Source: Galbula dea
Taxonomy: Eukaryota > Chordata > Aves > Piciformes > Galbulidae
Reading direction: 5' to 3'
DNA: 64,000 nt
Assembly (NCBI GenBank): GCA_013399015.1
Contig: VWZX01006860.1
Location: forward strand, 1 to 64,000
Part shown: positions 48,448-59,106 of the stretch, one piece after another
Numbering within the stretch: the first letter of the stretch is position 1
Layout of the letters: each line of letters begins with the position of its first letter
Position numbers and translations under genes: made by a program
Notes under the pieces: generated by a model
Told to the model about the DNA's origin: nothing
What the model saw: only the letters and a program-made list of their open reading frames with translations
Database searches by the model: none

Positions 48448-48800
48448 GCATAGAATCCTCAAGGCTGGAAATGGCCAAGATCAGACACTGCCAAGGCCAT
48501 CACTAACCCATGCCTCTCAGCACCATATCTTTTCAATCCCTCCAGGGATGGTGACTCCACCACTGCCCTGGGCAGCCTCTTCCAATGCCTAACAACTCTT
48601 TCAGGGAAGAAATTCTTCCTAATGTCCATTTTAAGGCTGTTCCCTTTCATCCTGTCACCTGTTCCTTGAGAGAAGAAACCAACCCCTACCATACTCCAAC
48701 CTCCTTTCAGGTAGTTGGAGAAACCAAGGTCTCCCTTGAGCCTCCTCTCCTCCAGCCTGAAACCACCCCAGTTCCCTTGGGCACTCCTCAGGAGACCAAC
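48448..48800 (-). mobile_element. CR1 LINE fragment, subfamily B-like, diverged
   Basis: 'gcatagaatcctcaaggctg', 'tggtgactccaccactgccc', 'aagaaattcttcctaatgtc' and 'ctccctcctctcctccagcc'-like ORF2 sequence to about 48800. The minus frame carries GVGFFSQGTGDRMKGNSLKM. A deletion of about 30 bases near the 3' end and another near 48635 are visible. Confidence 0.92.
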
Positions 48801-49577
48801 ACCACATTGCCTGTGTAACACACCCCTTGAAATGAATGCAGCTCATACTCTCTTCTCTGCACCTTTCCAACAGCTCTTATGCTCTTCCTTCCTTCTGAAG
48901 AATTAACTGCAGCTACTGTCACTTCATTTTCTGAACCTAACTGTAATTACATGTTTAAAAGCACATTCAGAATGCTGAAGACTAGAGAATCTCTTGTGGT
49001 TGAGCAAGCAGGAGTGGTTCAGTAGGCTTTCAACTGAGCAAAACAATGGGTGACTAGGTAGCAGTGGAGGTTGGACTTCCTTTTGTTGGAGAAGAGGAAG
49101 AAGGTTTTTTTTTTCTGTAAATGCTTTTCCAAAAGCAGAAAATGACCCTTTGAAATCCAGAAAACTTCAATTAATTTTTGTTCTTTGAATTGTTGCCATG
49201 AGCTGACAAGAGATGATTTCAGATACTTGTGAAATTGGAAGCACTTCATAAAACCCTGGAAAAAAAAAATCTGTGCTTTTGTATTGGAAAATCAAGTGTA
49301 AAATGCTCTGTGTGTTTGTGCCACACAGTGTGGGGAGGATTTCTGAAGTGGGAGTTCTACCAGTGATGAGTAGAACAAAGCCTGACTGACAGTGTTTGAG
49401 GAGTCATAGGATGGCTTTTTCTTTGACTTGTTGATGTAATTAAAACAAGTTTTCAAGCACATGAACCTATTTTCACGTGGCTCTGAGTTGCCTGGCACTG
49501 TTTTGCTTCTTGTTGAGGCTTTAAGGAATAGCATGAGAGTGGAGATGGGGTAGGTGGAAAGCTTCAGTGTGCAGGTA
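48801..49577. other. Intronic sequence without recognised features
   Basis: Unique sequence with T and A runs near 49106 and 49259. No gene was recognised. Confidence 0.5.
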
Positions 49578-49653
49578 CCATGATGGTGCTAGGTTGCTGG
49601 TTGGACTTTTGATGGTCTTAGAGGTCTCTTCCAACCTTAGTGATTCTGTGACA
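49578..49653 (+). mobile_element. Short CR1 3' end, B-like
   Basis: 'ctggttggacttttgatggt' then 'ctcttccaaccttagtgatt' and ctgtga form a CR1 terminus of about 75 bases. Confidence 0.82.
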
Positions 49654-49667
49654 CAGATTTAATCCAA

Positions 49668-49805
49668 ATGAGGAGGGATCATCCTTGGAGGTGGTCAAGA
49701 CTCAACAAGGTCCTGAGCAACTGAGTCTAGTTGGAGCTGGTTTAAGCTGGGGGCTTGGAAGAGGTGTTGATCTCTGAAGTTGTCTCCTAAATGACTCCAT
49801 GAGTT
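49668..49805 (+). mobile_element. Old CR1 3' end
   Basis: 'catccttggaggtggtcaag' and 'caacaaggtcctgagcaact' match an older CR1 lineage. The terminal block is decayed ('ggtgttgatctctgaagttg', 'aaatgactccatgag'). Confidence 0.72.
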
Positions 49806-50349
49806 GGCACTTAAAAGGAAAATGAAATGAGTAACTAATGGCAGTAATAGAGGCAGCATTGCAAAGAGCTGCTGCAGTGTTCAGTCAGGTTACAGTGATG
49901 TGGATTCTACAAGCTATCTCCTGCTCAAAATGGATGGGTTTTTCCCCATAGGAGGTTTAAGATAGCTGAGCAAATCCAAGATCTGGGAGCTGCTGTTGAG
50001 TAACTTTGGTACTGTGGAGGAAAAAGGAGGAGGAAAAAAGTATTGATTGTAGCAAGTGTTTTCTGACTGCTTCCATCCATTATCCAAATAAGTTATGGAG
50101 ACTAAAAAGCAAAAATCAAATCTTGCAAGAACTTCCATATATTTATCAGGCAACTGTGTTAATCAATATAGAAGTATAATTTATCTACCTAGACCTCTAA
50201 GGTCTTCCTACCTTGCTGTAAGGAATGAAGGAGAATTGTAAATGATTGTGGTTGGGTTTCTGGTATCATGAAAAGAACTAGTGTGTGTAATTCTTCCCTC
50301 AGTTGTTCTGTTATTTTGCTCTGATATTGGCATGATAACATATTTTGGG
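49806..50349. other. Intronic sequence without recognised features
   Basis: Unique sequence; nothing recognised. Confidence 0.5.
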
Positions 50350-50432
50350 CTTGTCCTCTGCCTAAATAGGAGTTGGACTCCATGATCCTTGTGGGTCCCT
50401 TCCAACTCAGGGTGTTCTGTAATACCAGTGTA
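50350..50432 (+). mobile_element. Short CR1 3' end, D type
   Basis: 'ggagttggactccatgatcc' and 'ttgtgggtcccttccaactc' with 'agggtgttctgtaat' form a clear D terminus. Confidence 0.85.
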
Positions 50433-51257
50433 TAACAGAGTATTTGCTGTAGAGGAGTTGGTCTAAATGATGGTGTCTTGCTGCATTGCTTACAGAAGCT
50501 TTCTGAATGGAAAGGCTTTGCTGGGATACACTGTTGTAAGAGCACTGAAAAATCCTCACATGAGCCTGATTTAAACATGCTCAGAGCTCATTTCTCTTCT
50601 TGCTTCACTAAATATGAGCAGAGTCCTCAGTGTAGCCTGAGAGTAACATGTGGTTTCCTTAGCTTCAGGTACTTACCAGTGATCCAGACAAACACATGCA
50701 ATGATTTTCACCAAGCATCTCTTCCATCCTTAGCATTCTTCTTGTCCTAGGCCTGGTATTTCCTCACTGCTTGCACAGGGTGTTCAGACCATCCTTGAAG
50801 TGCTTCAGTCACTTGATTCTCACCAAAATCTCTCACTAATACCTAGTTTTTTGCAGTTTTAGCTCTTACTGTCCAGCATCAGCTGTCAGTTAGTCAATAC
50901 TTTGCAACTGAAAGACTTTCTCTCTTGGTATTATGTAGGTGGTTTGACATGGATCATGAGCTTTGCCCAGGGAAAAGATGATCTCTCCATATTCACCTCC
51001 TTTTGACTGCCCTGCTGATCCTATTATCAAAGTCTTTTTAGCTGGCAGTGATGTAAGAAGCAGCCAGGTACCAACACTGAGAGTATTTGAGCCAACAATA
51101 TCCCAAAAGGTCTGTTGTTCTGACCAAAAGCAAATATTAAAGTAGCCCTGAATAACAAGCACATCCTGCTTGGGTGCTGCAGCTTGTCATTCTACAACAC
51201 AAGGGCTTTGGTAGTGTTGATCAAACTTGGTCTGGAGCCCCCCTGTAGTATCCCACA
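50433..51257. other. Intronic sequence without recognised features
   Basis: Unique sequence; no gene or repeat was recognised. Confidence 0.5.
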
Positions 51258-51780
51258 CACACTACTTTGCTCAGGTGAGACCACATCTGGAGTCCTGGGT
51301 CCATTTCTTGGCTTTCCAGTTCCACAGAGACAAGAAACTGCTGGAGGGAGTCCAGCAGAGGCTAGGAAGATGCTGAGGGCACTGGAGGAAAGGCTGAGAG
51401 CCCTGGGGCTGCTGAGCCTGGAGAGGAGCAGCCCTAGAGGGGAGCTGCTCAATGCTGAGCAAGAGCTGAAGGCTGGGGGCAAGAGGCTGGGGCCAGGCTC
51501 TGCTCAGTGGTGCCAAGGGAGAGCCCAAGGGGCACTGGGCACCAACTGGAAGCCAGGAGATTGCAGCTGAGCAGGAGGAGAAGCTTGTTTGGTGTGAGGG
51601 TGTTGGAGCCCTGGCCCAGGCTGCCCAGAGACGCTGTGGAGTCTCCTCCTGGGGAGAGATTCCAAGGCCAGCTGGAGGTGACCCTGGGCAAGCTGCTGTG
51701 TGTGACCCTGCTGGAGCAGGGGGGTTGGACTGGCTGATCTCCAGAGGTCCCTTCCCACCCCCACCATGCTGGGATTCTAT
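51258..51780 (+). mobile_element. CR1 LINE fragment, subfamily A, about 520 bp
   Basis: It starts near 'gctcaggtgagaccacatct' in ORF2 and ends 'ggggttggactggctgatct' with 'ccatgctgggattctat'. The frame reads ALEERLRALGLLSLERSSPR and then AEQELKAGGKRLGPGSAQWC, the group A signature. One of the least decayed copies. Confidence 0.95.
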
Positions 51781-52307
51781 ATTGGTGTTCCCTGTGCTGG
51801 GAGGACAGTTCCCTGGGGAAAGTTACCACAACCTGATACCCATTCAGAAAAGCAAAGACCAAGCTTTTTAAAGCTGTGCTGGAGAGGCAGGAAGAGGCCT
51901 GTGAGCTGCCACTGTTACCAGGGCTGCTGGATTGGGTTGAGAGGGACAGAATATTTTAGAATTTCTTTCCAGAACTTTATTCCTGATCTCTTGAGGCCTG
52001 GTGCATAAGTGTTGTTTGTGGCAGCATTGTGCTTCTCAAAACATGGTAATCTTGCACTCATTATACCCTGAGGCAGCCAATGGTGCTGAGCAGTCATAGT
52101 GGTAGATCTAATAAACAAAGCTAAATCCAGCTCTTTTCCATTTATTTGGAAGAAGATAGAGCTAATCTGTGATTCTTTATGTTGGGCTTCTGCCACAAGA
52201 TGAATTTCACATACAGCTGCAAAGCAGATTGCACATTGACAAGCCAAAAGAGATTTTCATCTTGCTAGCAGATATATCCCTGGCTGGAAGCATATATATT
52301 CATGGAA
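51781..52307. other. Intronic sequence without recognised features
   Basis: Unique sequence; open frames on both strands show no domain. Confidence 0.5.
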
Positions 52308-52505
52308 TTAATGGAATTGGAAATGGCTTTGGGAGGTCCAGCCTCCTGCTCAAAGCAGGATCAGTGCTGAGGACAGATGAGGTTGTTCAGTGCTTTGTCC
52401 AGGTTGATCTTTGATACCCTCCAGCACTGAAGATACCAGAACCTCTTTGGATCTCTCTCTCCCTGCCTAATTCTCCTTGGAAGAAGTATTTTCTGATGTA
52501 TGGAT
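52308..52505 (-). mobile_element. Old CR1 fragment
   Basis: 'ctgctcaaagcaggatcagt', 'gaggttgttcagtgctttgt' and 'aagaagtattttctgatgta' correspond to the 3' region of an older CR1 on the minus strand. Confidence 0.8.
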
Positions 52506-52532
52506 TTGGAACCTCTGTTGATTTGATGGCTA

Positions 52533-53065
52533 GAATCATAGGATCACTTTGATTGGAAAAGACCTTTAAGATCACCAAGTCCAACCATTGACCCAGTACT
52601 GCCAGGTCACCACTAAACCATGTTCACATCTCCATGTCTTTTCAATCCCTCCAGGGATGGTGACTCCACCACTGCCCTAGACAGCCTCTTCCAGGCCTTG
52701 ACACCCCTTCTGGGGAAGAAATTCTTCCTAATATGATCTTCACTACAAGAAAGGACATTTACAACCACTGTCTCTTGTTCCTCAGCCCATCAGTACAGAG
52801 CCTGTTGACAAACTTCTCTTAGGGATTTTAAAGCCTGCTGTTAGCCCCCCTCCCCATATCTTCCTCTCCTCTGGGCTAAACAAATCATGTTCCCATGGCT
52901 GCTTCTCCCAGAGCATGTGCCCTCACTCTGGTGTCACCTGCAAGCTTGGTAGGCATGCATTTCACCTCTGGGTCACTGCTGAAGATGTTAAGCAGGGAGG
53001 GCTGAAGCACAACCCCCTGAGGACCTGTCCATATAGCTAACCCCCCAGCAGAGCCAAACTTTCAC
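52533..53065 (-). mobile_element. CR1 LINE fragment, B-like 3' part plus older inner part
   Basis: The first half is a standard 3' region ('tagaatcataggatcacttt', 'gatcaccaagtccaaccatt', 'tggtgactccaccactgccc'). From about 52746 on the sequence is more diverged but still CR1-like ('gatgttaagcagggagggct' and 'aaccccctgaggacctgtcc' recall the inner ORF2 consensus). It could be one element or two adjacent ones. Confidence 0.8.
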
Positions 53066-56000
53066 CCATAATTCACAGAAGCAATTTTCTGTTATTCTTC
53101 TGACCACTTGACTGGGATAGCTGTCTGCCTCTGAAAGCTGACCAAAATGAGTTTGAAAGAAGTGATGTTAAAAGTTATTTTCCCAGATCATTCCTCTGAC
53201 TGCAGAGGATGAGCAACATGATCTGAAATCTGTGGCTGCTCTAGTCCATCAAAGAGCTCCCTTGAACTCAGAGCTGCCTCTGGTACAAGTCTGCAACAAC
53301 AGCTTCATGGAGCTCAAATTGTCTTCCCTTAAACCTCTACCACCTCTAGAATTTGGAAGAGTTGTTCATGCAGCAAACAAGCTGCAGCTCTGCATGAATA
53401 TAACAGAAGGCTTTGTAAGTAAGTTGTTTGTAAGTTGACTTTGTGCTGCTGTGGCAAACTTGATATGGATCTAGGTATGTTGCTAACCAGATATAGACAG
53501 CTATCTGCACTGACAGAAATGATTGGGGTATCCTTGTCACCCACTGTCATGATTTAATCCCCAAACCAGGCATCCTATTGATCCTAGTTTGCTTGGAATC
53601 TGATCTTGGTTCCCTATGGTGTGGCTTTTGCTGCACAGAACTGCCCCATTAGACCTGTACTGAACCATTCATTCCATGAGGGCAACCAGCAATGGGAATT
53701 AGAAATCCTTTGGGAATATGCTATTCCTAGTGCTGCACTTTGGACCCAGTGCCTCTGGGAGAAGAGATTGAGATTCCTTAACTTACCTTGCCTGGGTCTC
53801 ACCCCTGGCTGCAGCAATACCCATTCCTATGTGCCTCAAAGACAGCACTTGGCAACTTGACATAGTCATATGCCATTTTTTGGGGGGATTGGGGGGAAAT
53901 CTGCTTTAGGACATGGAGAAATAATCTCCCTAGGTACCCTAGGGAGAATCTGATTTATGGCAGGGAGTGAGACTGAGAAGGCAAGTTGTAAATAGGCATC
54001 ATTTAGAGGAGGCATCTTGTCATCAGGAGGAGATGTAAATAGAGTTGTGCATCTACACATGCATCTCTGAGATTAAGAACATTTGTATTAAAGACTCTCC
54101 TACAATTACATGCAGATTAGATGCTTGGCTGAATAGCTGTGAGAACTTGGAATAGATTTGTCCTTTTCAGAAAGGTTTTCATTTTTCTTTGGCAGCTCTG
54201 AGTGTTAACAAATTAGAGATCAATGTTCTACCAGGGCAGAAAAGTGAAGTGAAGCATGTCTTGGGAGAAACTTTGGAGACATTAATAGTTGCAGTTAAAG
54301 GTATTAGTTAGTGGTGCCTGAAAAACAGAATTGGAAATGCAAAAGAAAAGGTCAAAGAAGATGCTGTTTTCCCCCATTTTCTGCTGATCACCTGAGTTAA
54401 GTGCTTTGCCCCACTTGCTGCACACTGGATGTGTGCTCTTCAACAAACACACATGTCATGACATGAAACAAATGATTTTGGGAAGTGACTTTTCTTCTTG
54501 CAGAACACTTGCCAAGATGCAAGCATGTGTTCCTCCTTTGCTTGCCTGGGTTTGGGGTTGTAGAACTGGACCTTTGGCTTCTTCAGCACTGTTTGGATAG
54601 CTGTTTATTGGGGAGTTTTATCTCTCTGTAGAAACAGGTACATGGTGCCATGGGTGCCCAAAGTCCTCCCTCAGTCCCTGATAGTTCAGACATCTGTTCT
54701 ATCAGAGAGACACTCTGGTGCAGAGCCAGTTTCTTGCAGGACTTAACAAGGAGATGCAGGTTTGGAAAGGCTTGGAAGTAAAGGGCAGAAGAGAGGGAAT
54801 TGCACTTGAATTTCAGCCAACACAGGAAGTATGTAGCTCTAGGAAAACTCCATCAAGATTTAGCCTGCACTTCCTTACCATCCAGATGTCCTCTCCAGGC
54901 TTACTCCAGGATCCTAGAGCATTGCCTTAGCTTTTCTTTGAATTCTGGGGCTTCTCTTTCATCTCTGGGGTCAAAACCTGCAACAGTTGGCTGAACAGTG
55001 CAGCTGAAGCAGATGAGAGAACTCACAACTTGGATAAAAATTAACTTCTGTAAAAAATGCAAGGTCTGATTAGGTTTCACAAGAAATCACTTGGTTCATC
55101 TCTCATTTTAATAGCATTTGAGGTTGGATCAAGATGCAAGATTACTTGGGAATCTCTCTGAAGTTATGTGCTTGGCTTTCCCTAGCTTATTAAGATCAGC
55201 TCAGAGACAAGTAGAGGGGTTTAATTCAGAGAAAGATGCCATAAAAATGGTCATATTTATAAAGCTGTAATTTAATACCATGGCTGGGATGTAGGAACAC
55301 AGTCATAGGCAGTCTTACTCTTGTTGTTCCTTTCCCTTCCCCAATTCCTCCTCTTTTTGCTCACTTGTTGCTTTTGGTGACAGCTTCACAGATCAAACCT
55401 GTCAAGAAGTTTTAATACTGTTCCTTCTAGTAATTAATCTTGCCTTTTCCTTTTTATTCCACATGGTCTAACTGTGAGGCGTGATCTAGTGATCACACAC
55501 CTTCCATGGTCCCCTGCAGGGCTCACAGCTCACTCCTGCATGGGTTTCCTTTGCACAACTACTGTGATAGGTCTCTGGACAGTGGTGGGGACTTCTTGTC
55601 CCTACCAGGCTGGGCTTCTTGTCCTTACTAGAACAGACTGGAGACTCTGGTGGTCTTGAGGCTGGATAGAAATCTGTGAAGCATCTCCATAGGCTTAAAA
55701 GCTTTTCCTTCTTCCTGGCTGTGGAAGTCTTTTCTGTTAGGGCAGTCTAGATCTCAGGCTGTGTGTCAACAGAATGAATAAAACAAAATGCTTCTTATTA
55801 TCTGCAAATGGCTTCATAAAAGGTACTGAGATGAAAGGGCCAGAAGTTCAATTAAGGGATAAAAGAAAGCTTAACTTCAGCAGAAATGGGTGAAAGAGAG
55901 GCAAAGGAAACTTCCCAATTTGCCATTCAGGGAACAGGATCATCTTTTGCCTGCTGATGCTTTGAGCCCTTCTGTGGGGGAGGATGACAAGGAAAAAGAA

Positions 56001-57378
56001 GTCTTTAAATTAAAAGTTCTCCCCTGCTTCTGAAAGATGCCAAGCAGCCCAAGCTCCTCGTTCCTTTGGTGGGTGGAGCAGGTGCTGAGCTGCTCTGAAG
56101 TCAAGCTGTGCTCAGTTTTGTCTTTCCCAGCACAAACTGGAAGCAAAGGCCAGATTTCTCTCTTTTGTCTGGAAGGCACAGGTCTTTCCCTTTGTCACAT
56201 AAACTGGTAACTACATAACTCTTCCATTAAACTCAAATAACATAATAATAATACAAAATGAAATAGATTGCATGAATGTTGCTCTCATCTTGAATCTGTT
56301 CAGGGCTTGGAGAGCCAGGGGGCTTCAAAGGAAAATTTCAATGCCCAAAAGAAGGCATGGTATGTCTGTAGTAAAACCAGTTTCAGCACATTGCTACTAA
56401 AATAGTGCATTATAGGTGATGTCTCTGTAGTGAAATTAAATGAGGGCTCTCAAGTTCTCCTGGTTCTTTTGATAAGCTTTTCTGTCAGCTTGGATGACAC
56501 AAGATCTTTCAGAACTTTGGCTGGCTGGAAAAAATCTGAAGGTTTTCAGCAGAGAGTAAAACTTGCACTTGTACTTTGAGGTCCCACCTGCAGACAAAAC
56601 AGCTGACCTGAGGTTCTGGAGGAATTTACTTTCTTACATAGACCTCTGAAATCAGAGCTGTCTAGCAAAATAGTTCCTCTCCTATTCCTCCACAAGATGT
56701 TCTTGAAGAACCTTCTGCTCTCACTTTTGTTCAGGGAAGAGTATTTCAGGAGCAAACATGATGAAAATCCTGTTGCCCATAGTCAAAGCTCAGTTTTCTC
56801 TGCCTGAATTGTAGTATTCTTTCTATTTGCCATGGCTCTGTGTGTTTCTCAGGGGAAACTGGAGAGATTGAAACTTAAAATTCAAGTCCTCCTTTCTTTA
56901 GCTTTCCTCCTACAATGCCAACCTATGCTTCTCCCTGTTCCCTTCTTTGAAGGTAGCTCTCAGAAAGGCATTTCCTCCTCAGGAAGATCCCAGCCTCTCA
57001 AAGAGGTGATACTAAATGAAAGGCATAGGAAATGCTACTTGTCACTCCATTTGGTTGTAACCTGTTTGTTATCCTTGGGCCATACACACTGGAGTAGCTT
57101 AACATGTGTTGGTCCAATTCAGGTCACTTAGATGAAAGTCCCATGTGAAATTACTCACTTGACTAAACACTGTTTTTGCAGCTTTGCTGCCTGTATGGTA
57201 GCTAACAAAACGTTACAGTATTCTAGTAAGTGTTGACTAGATCATTTTGGAACTGTATTCTAATAAGGAAGCTCAAATTGGGCAGAATTTGGGTGCTTGC
57301 TTCATTCTGGTTTTGTCACTCCTGGGAAAATGTGCCTAAGCTTGTCTGACTCCAGTTCAGCAGGACACTTGGTATTTA
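53066..57378. other. Longest CR1-free stretch of the window, 4.3 kb
   Basis: No CR1, simple repeat array, exon or RNA gene was recognised. Open frames up to 99 codons exist, but overlap others on the opposite strand and show no family motif. Confidence 0.5.
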
Positions 57379-57952
57379 CAGACTCCCAGACTGGTTGGGG
57401 TTGGAAGGGACCTTTAGAAATCAGCTAGTCCAACCTCCCTGCTCCAGCAGGGTCACCCACAGCAGCTTGCCCAGGGCCACCTCCAGCTGGGCTTGGAATC
57501 TCTCCCCAGGAGGAGACTCCACAGCCTCTCTGGACAGCCTGGGCCACGGCTCCAACACCCTCACACCAAACAAGCTTTTCCTTAGGTTTTCAGCTGGAAC
57601 CTCCTGGCTTCCAGTTGGTGCCCAGTGCCCCTTGGGCTGGCCTTGGGCACGACTGAGCAGAGTCTGGCCCCAGCCTCTTGCCTTTACCTCTTGCTGAGCA
57701 TTGAGCAGCTCTCCTCTGGGGCTGTTCTTCTGCAGGCTCAGCAGCCCCAGGGCTTTCAGCCTTTCCTCCTGTCAGAGATGCTCCAGTGCCCTCAGCATCT
57801 TCCTAGCCCTCCAATGGACTCTCTCCAGTAGTTCCTTGTCTCTCTGGAACTGGGGAGCCCAGAACTGGCCCCAGTACTGCAGATGTGGCCTCACTAGGTC
57901 AGAGTAGAATGGAAGAGAACATCCCTTGACCTGCTGCTCACACTCTTCCTCT
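57379..57952 (-). mobile_element. CR1 LINE fragment, subfamily A, about 570 bp
   Basis: 'cagactcccagactggttgg', 'gcagcttgcccagggccacc', 'ctccaacaccctcacaccaa' and back to 'gatgtggcctcactaggtca' and 'gacctgctgctcacactctt'. A deletion near 57687 removes part of the 'cccccagccttcagc' segment. Confidence 0.95.
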
Positions 57953-58821
57953 AAAAACATCAGTTCACAATTCTCACTCTTTGAGACAGGTGAGATCTGC
58001 TAGCCAACAACTTTGTGATTCTGGAGCACACCTCAGTGTTCAGTTTAGACTAGATACTACTTGACTTTGAAGAAGCTAAGGTTTAGTCATGAAGAACCAA
58101 GTTTCCTGCTTTATTTTGGTCTTGAAGACAAGCAGCATGCCCACGTCGTGCAAGAGCTCCGTAGCCGATCTAGAAATAGCTTCCTCTGCCTAATCTGGGG
58201 TGATGATTAATTGCTGTAGCCCTGACACTTCTGTTCCCTCTTGGAAGTTCCTAGCATCTTTCATAACATGCTTCTTGCACTTTCATGCTTCTGGCAACAA
58301 AGGAGACTGTAAAGGTCTACAGAAAGCCATCCTTTTGTTACACAGCAACAGAGAAGACTTGAAAGAGAGGAAGATGTTGTGTAACACTGTAAGGGAAGAC
58401 GTGCACAAGGGACCTCGGTCAAGGAGACAAGGGAACTTGGTTCTAATACTTGCTACCATTTTAGTGGCTTTTTCAGTTAAAAGGATAGGAATAAATGTAT
58501 ATAAATGTAGATTTCTAGTATCTGGAATGTCATGAACATAGCTGAGCTTTGTATGTTCATGCATGCAGTGCTCGATGCAGAATGGCAGCTGGTGTTGTAT
58601 TTCTGTTCTCTTCTCTCTGTCCTCCACACTAGTGGACACTTTGAGGAGAAAACAGCTGCATTTGGAGTATCTGCTGGAACTGATGAAGATCCCCAGGCCT
58701 GATCCAGAGCTACTGTGTCATGACTCACCTGAGAATGAGACTGAAGCTTTTTTTCCCTCCCCTTTGTGTGGAACACGAACATGCAGAGATATACAAGATA
58801 AATGCATCTATTTATCTAAAA
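57953..58821. other. Intronic sequence with one exon-like segment
   Basis: Mostly unremarkable. At 58633 a good-looking acceptor (tctgtcctccacactag) is followed by an open frame reading VDTLRRKQLHLEYLLELMKI then PRPDPELL, but no convincing donor follows. I do not call it a gene. Confidence 0.4.
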
Positions 58822-59106
58822 TCATGTGGTGGTTTGGGCTGGGAGAGACCTGTCAGGGTCATCTAGTCCAACCCTTCTGCAGTCAGCAGGGACATCTGCA
58901 ACTAGAGCAGGTTGCTTGCATCCCCAGGCAACCTGAGCTGGAATGGTTCTGGGGATGGGACATCTCCCACCTCTCTGGGCAACCTGGGACAGGCTCTCAC
59001 CACCCTAAGTATAAAATATGTCTTCCTTGGATCTAGTCGCTTTAGTTTCAAACCATCACCCTTCATCCTGTCTCAACATGCCCTGCTAAAGCCTTGTCAC
59101 CTTAAG
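58822..59106 (-). mobile_element. CR1 LINE fragment, subfamily C, diverged
   Basis: 'gtcatctagtccaacccttc', 'gcagtcagcagggacatctg', 'gggacatctcccacctctct' and 'tttcaaaccatcacccttca'. It ends near 'aaagccttgtcacc' and is more diverged than the copies at 33054 and 36536. Confidence 0.92.

Noticed and set aside
58140..58175. Local cluster of CpG sites, possible promoter
   Set aside because: Only about four CpGs in 35 bases, with no CpG island, and nothing downstream that looks like a first exon.
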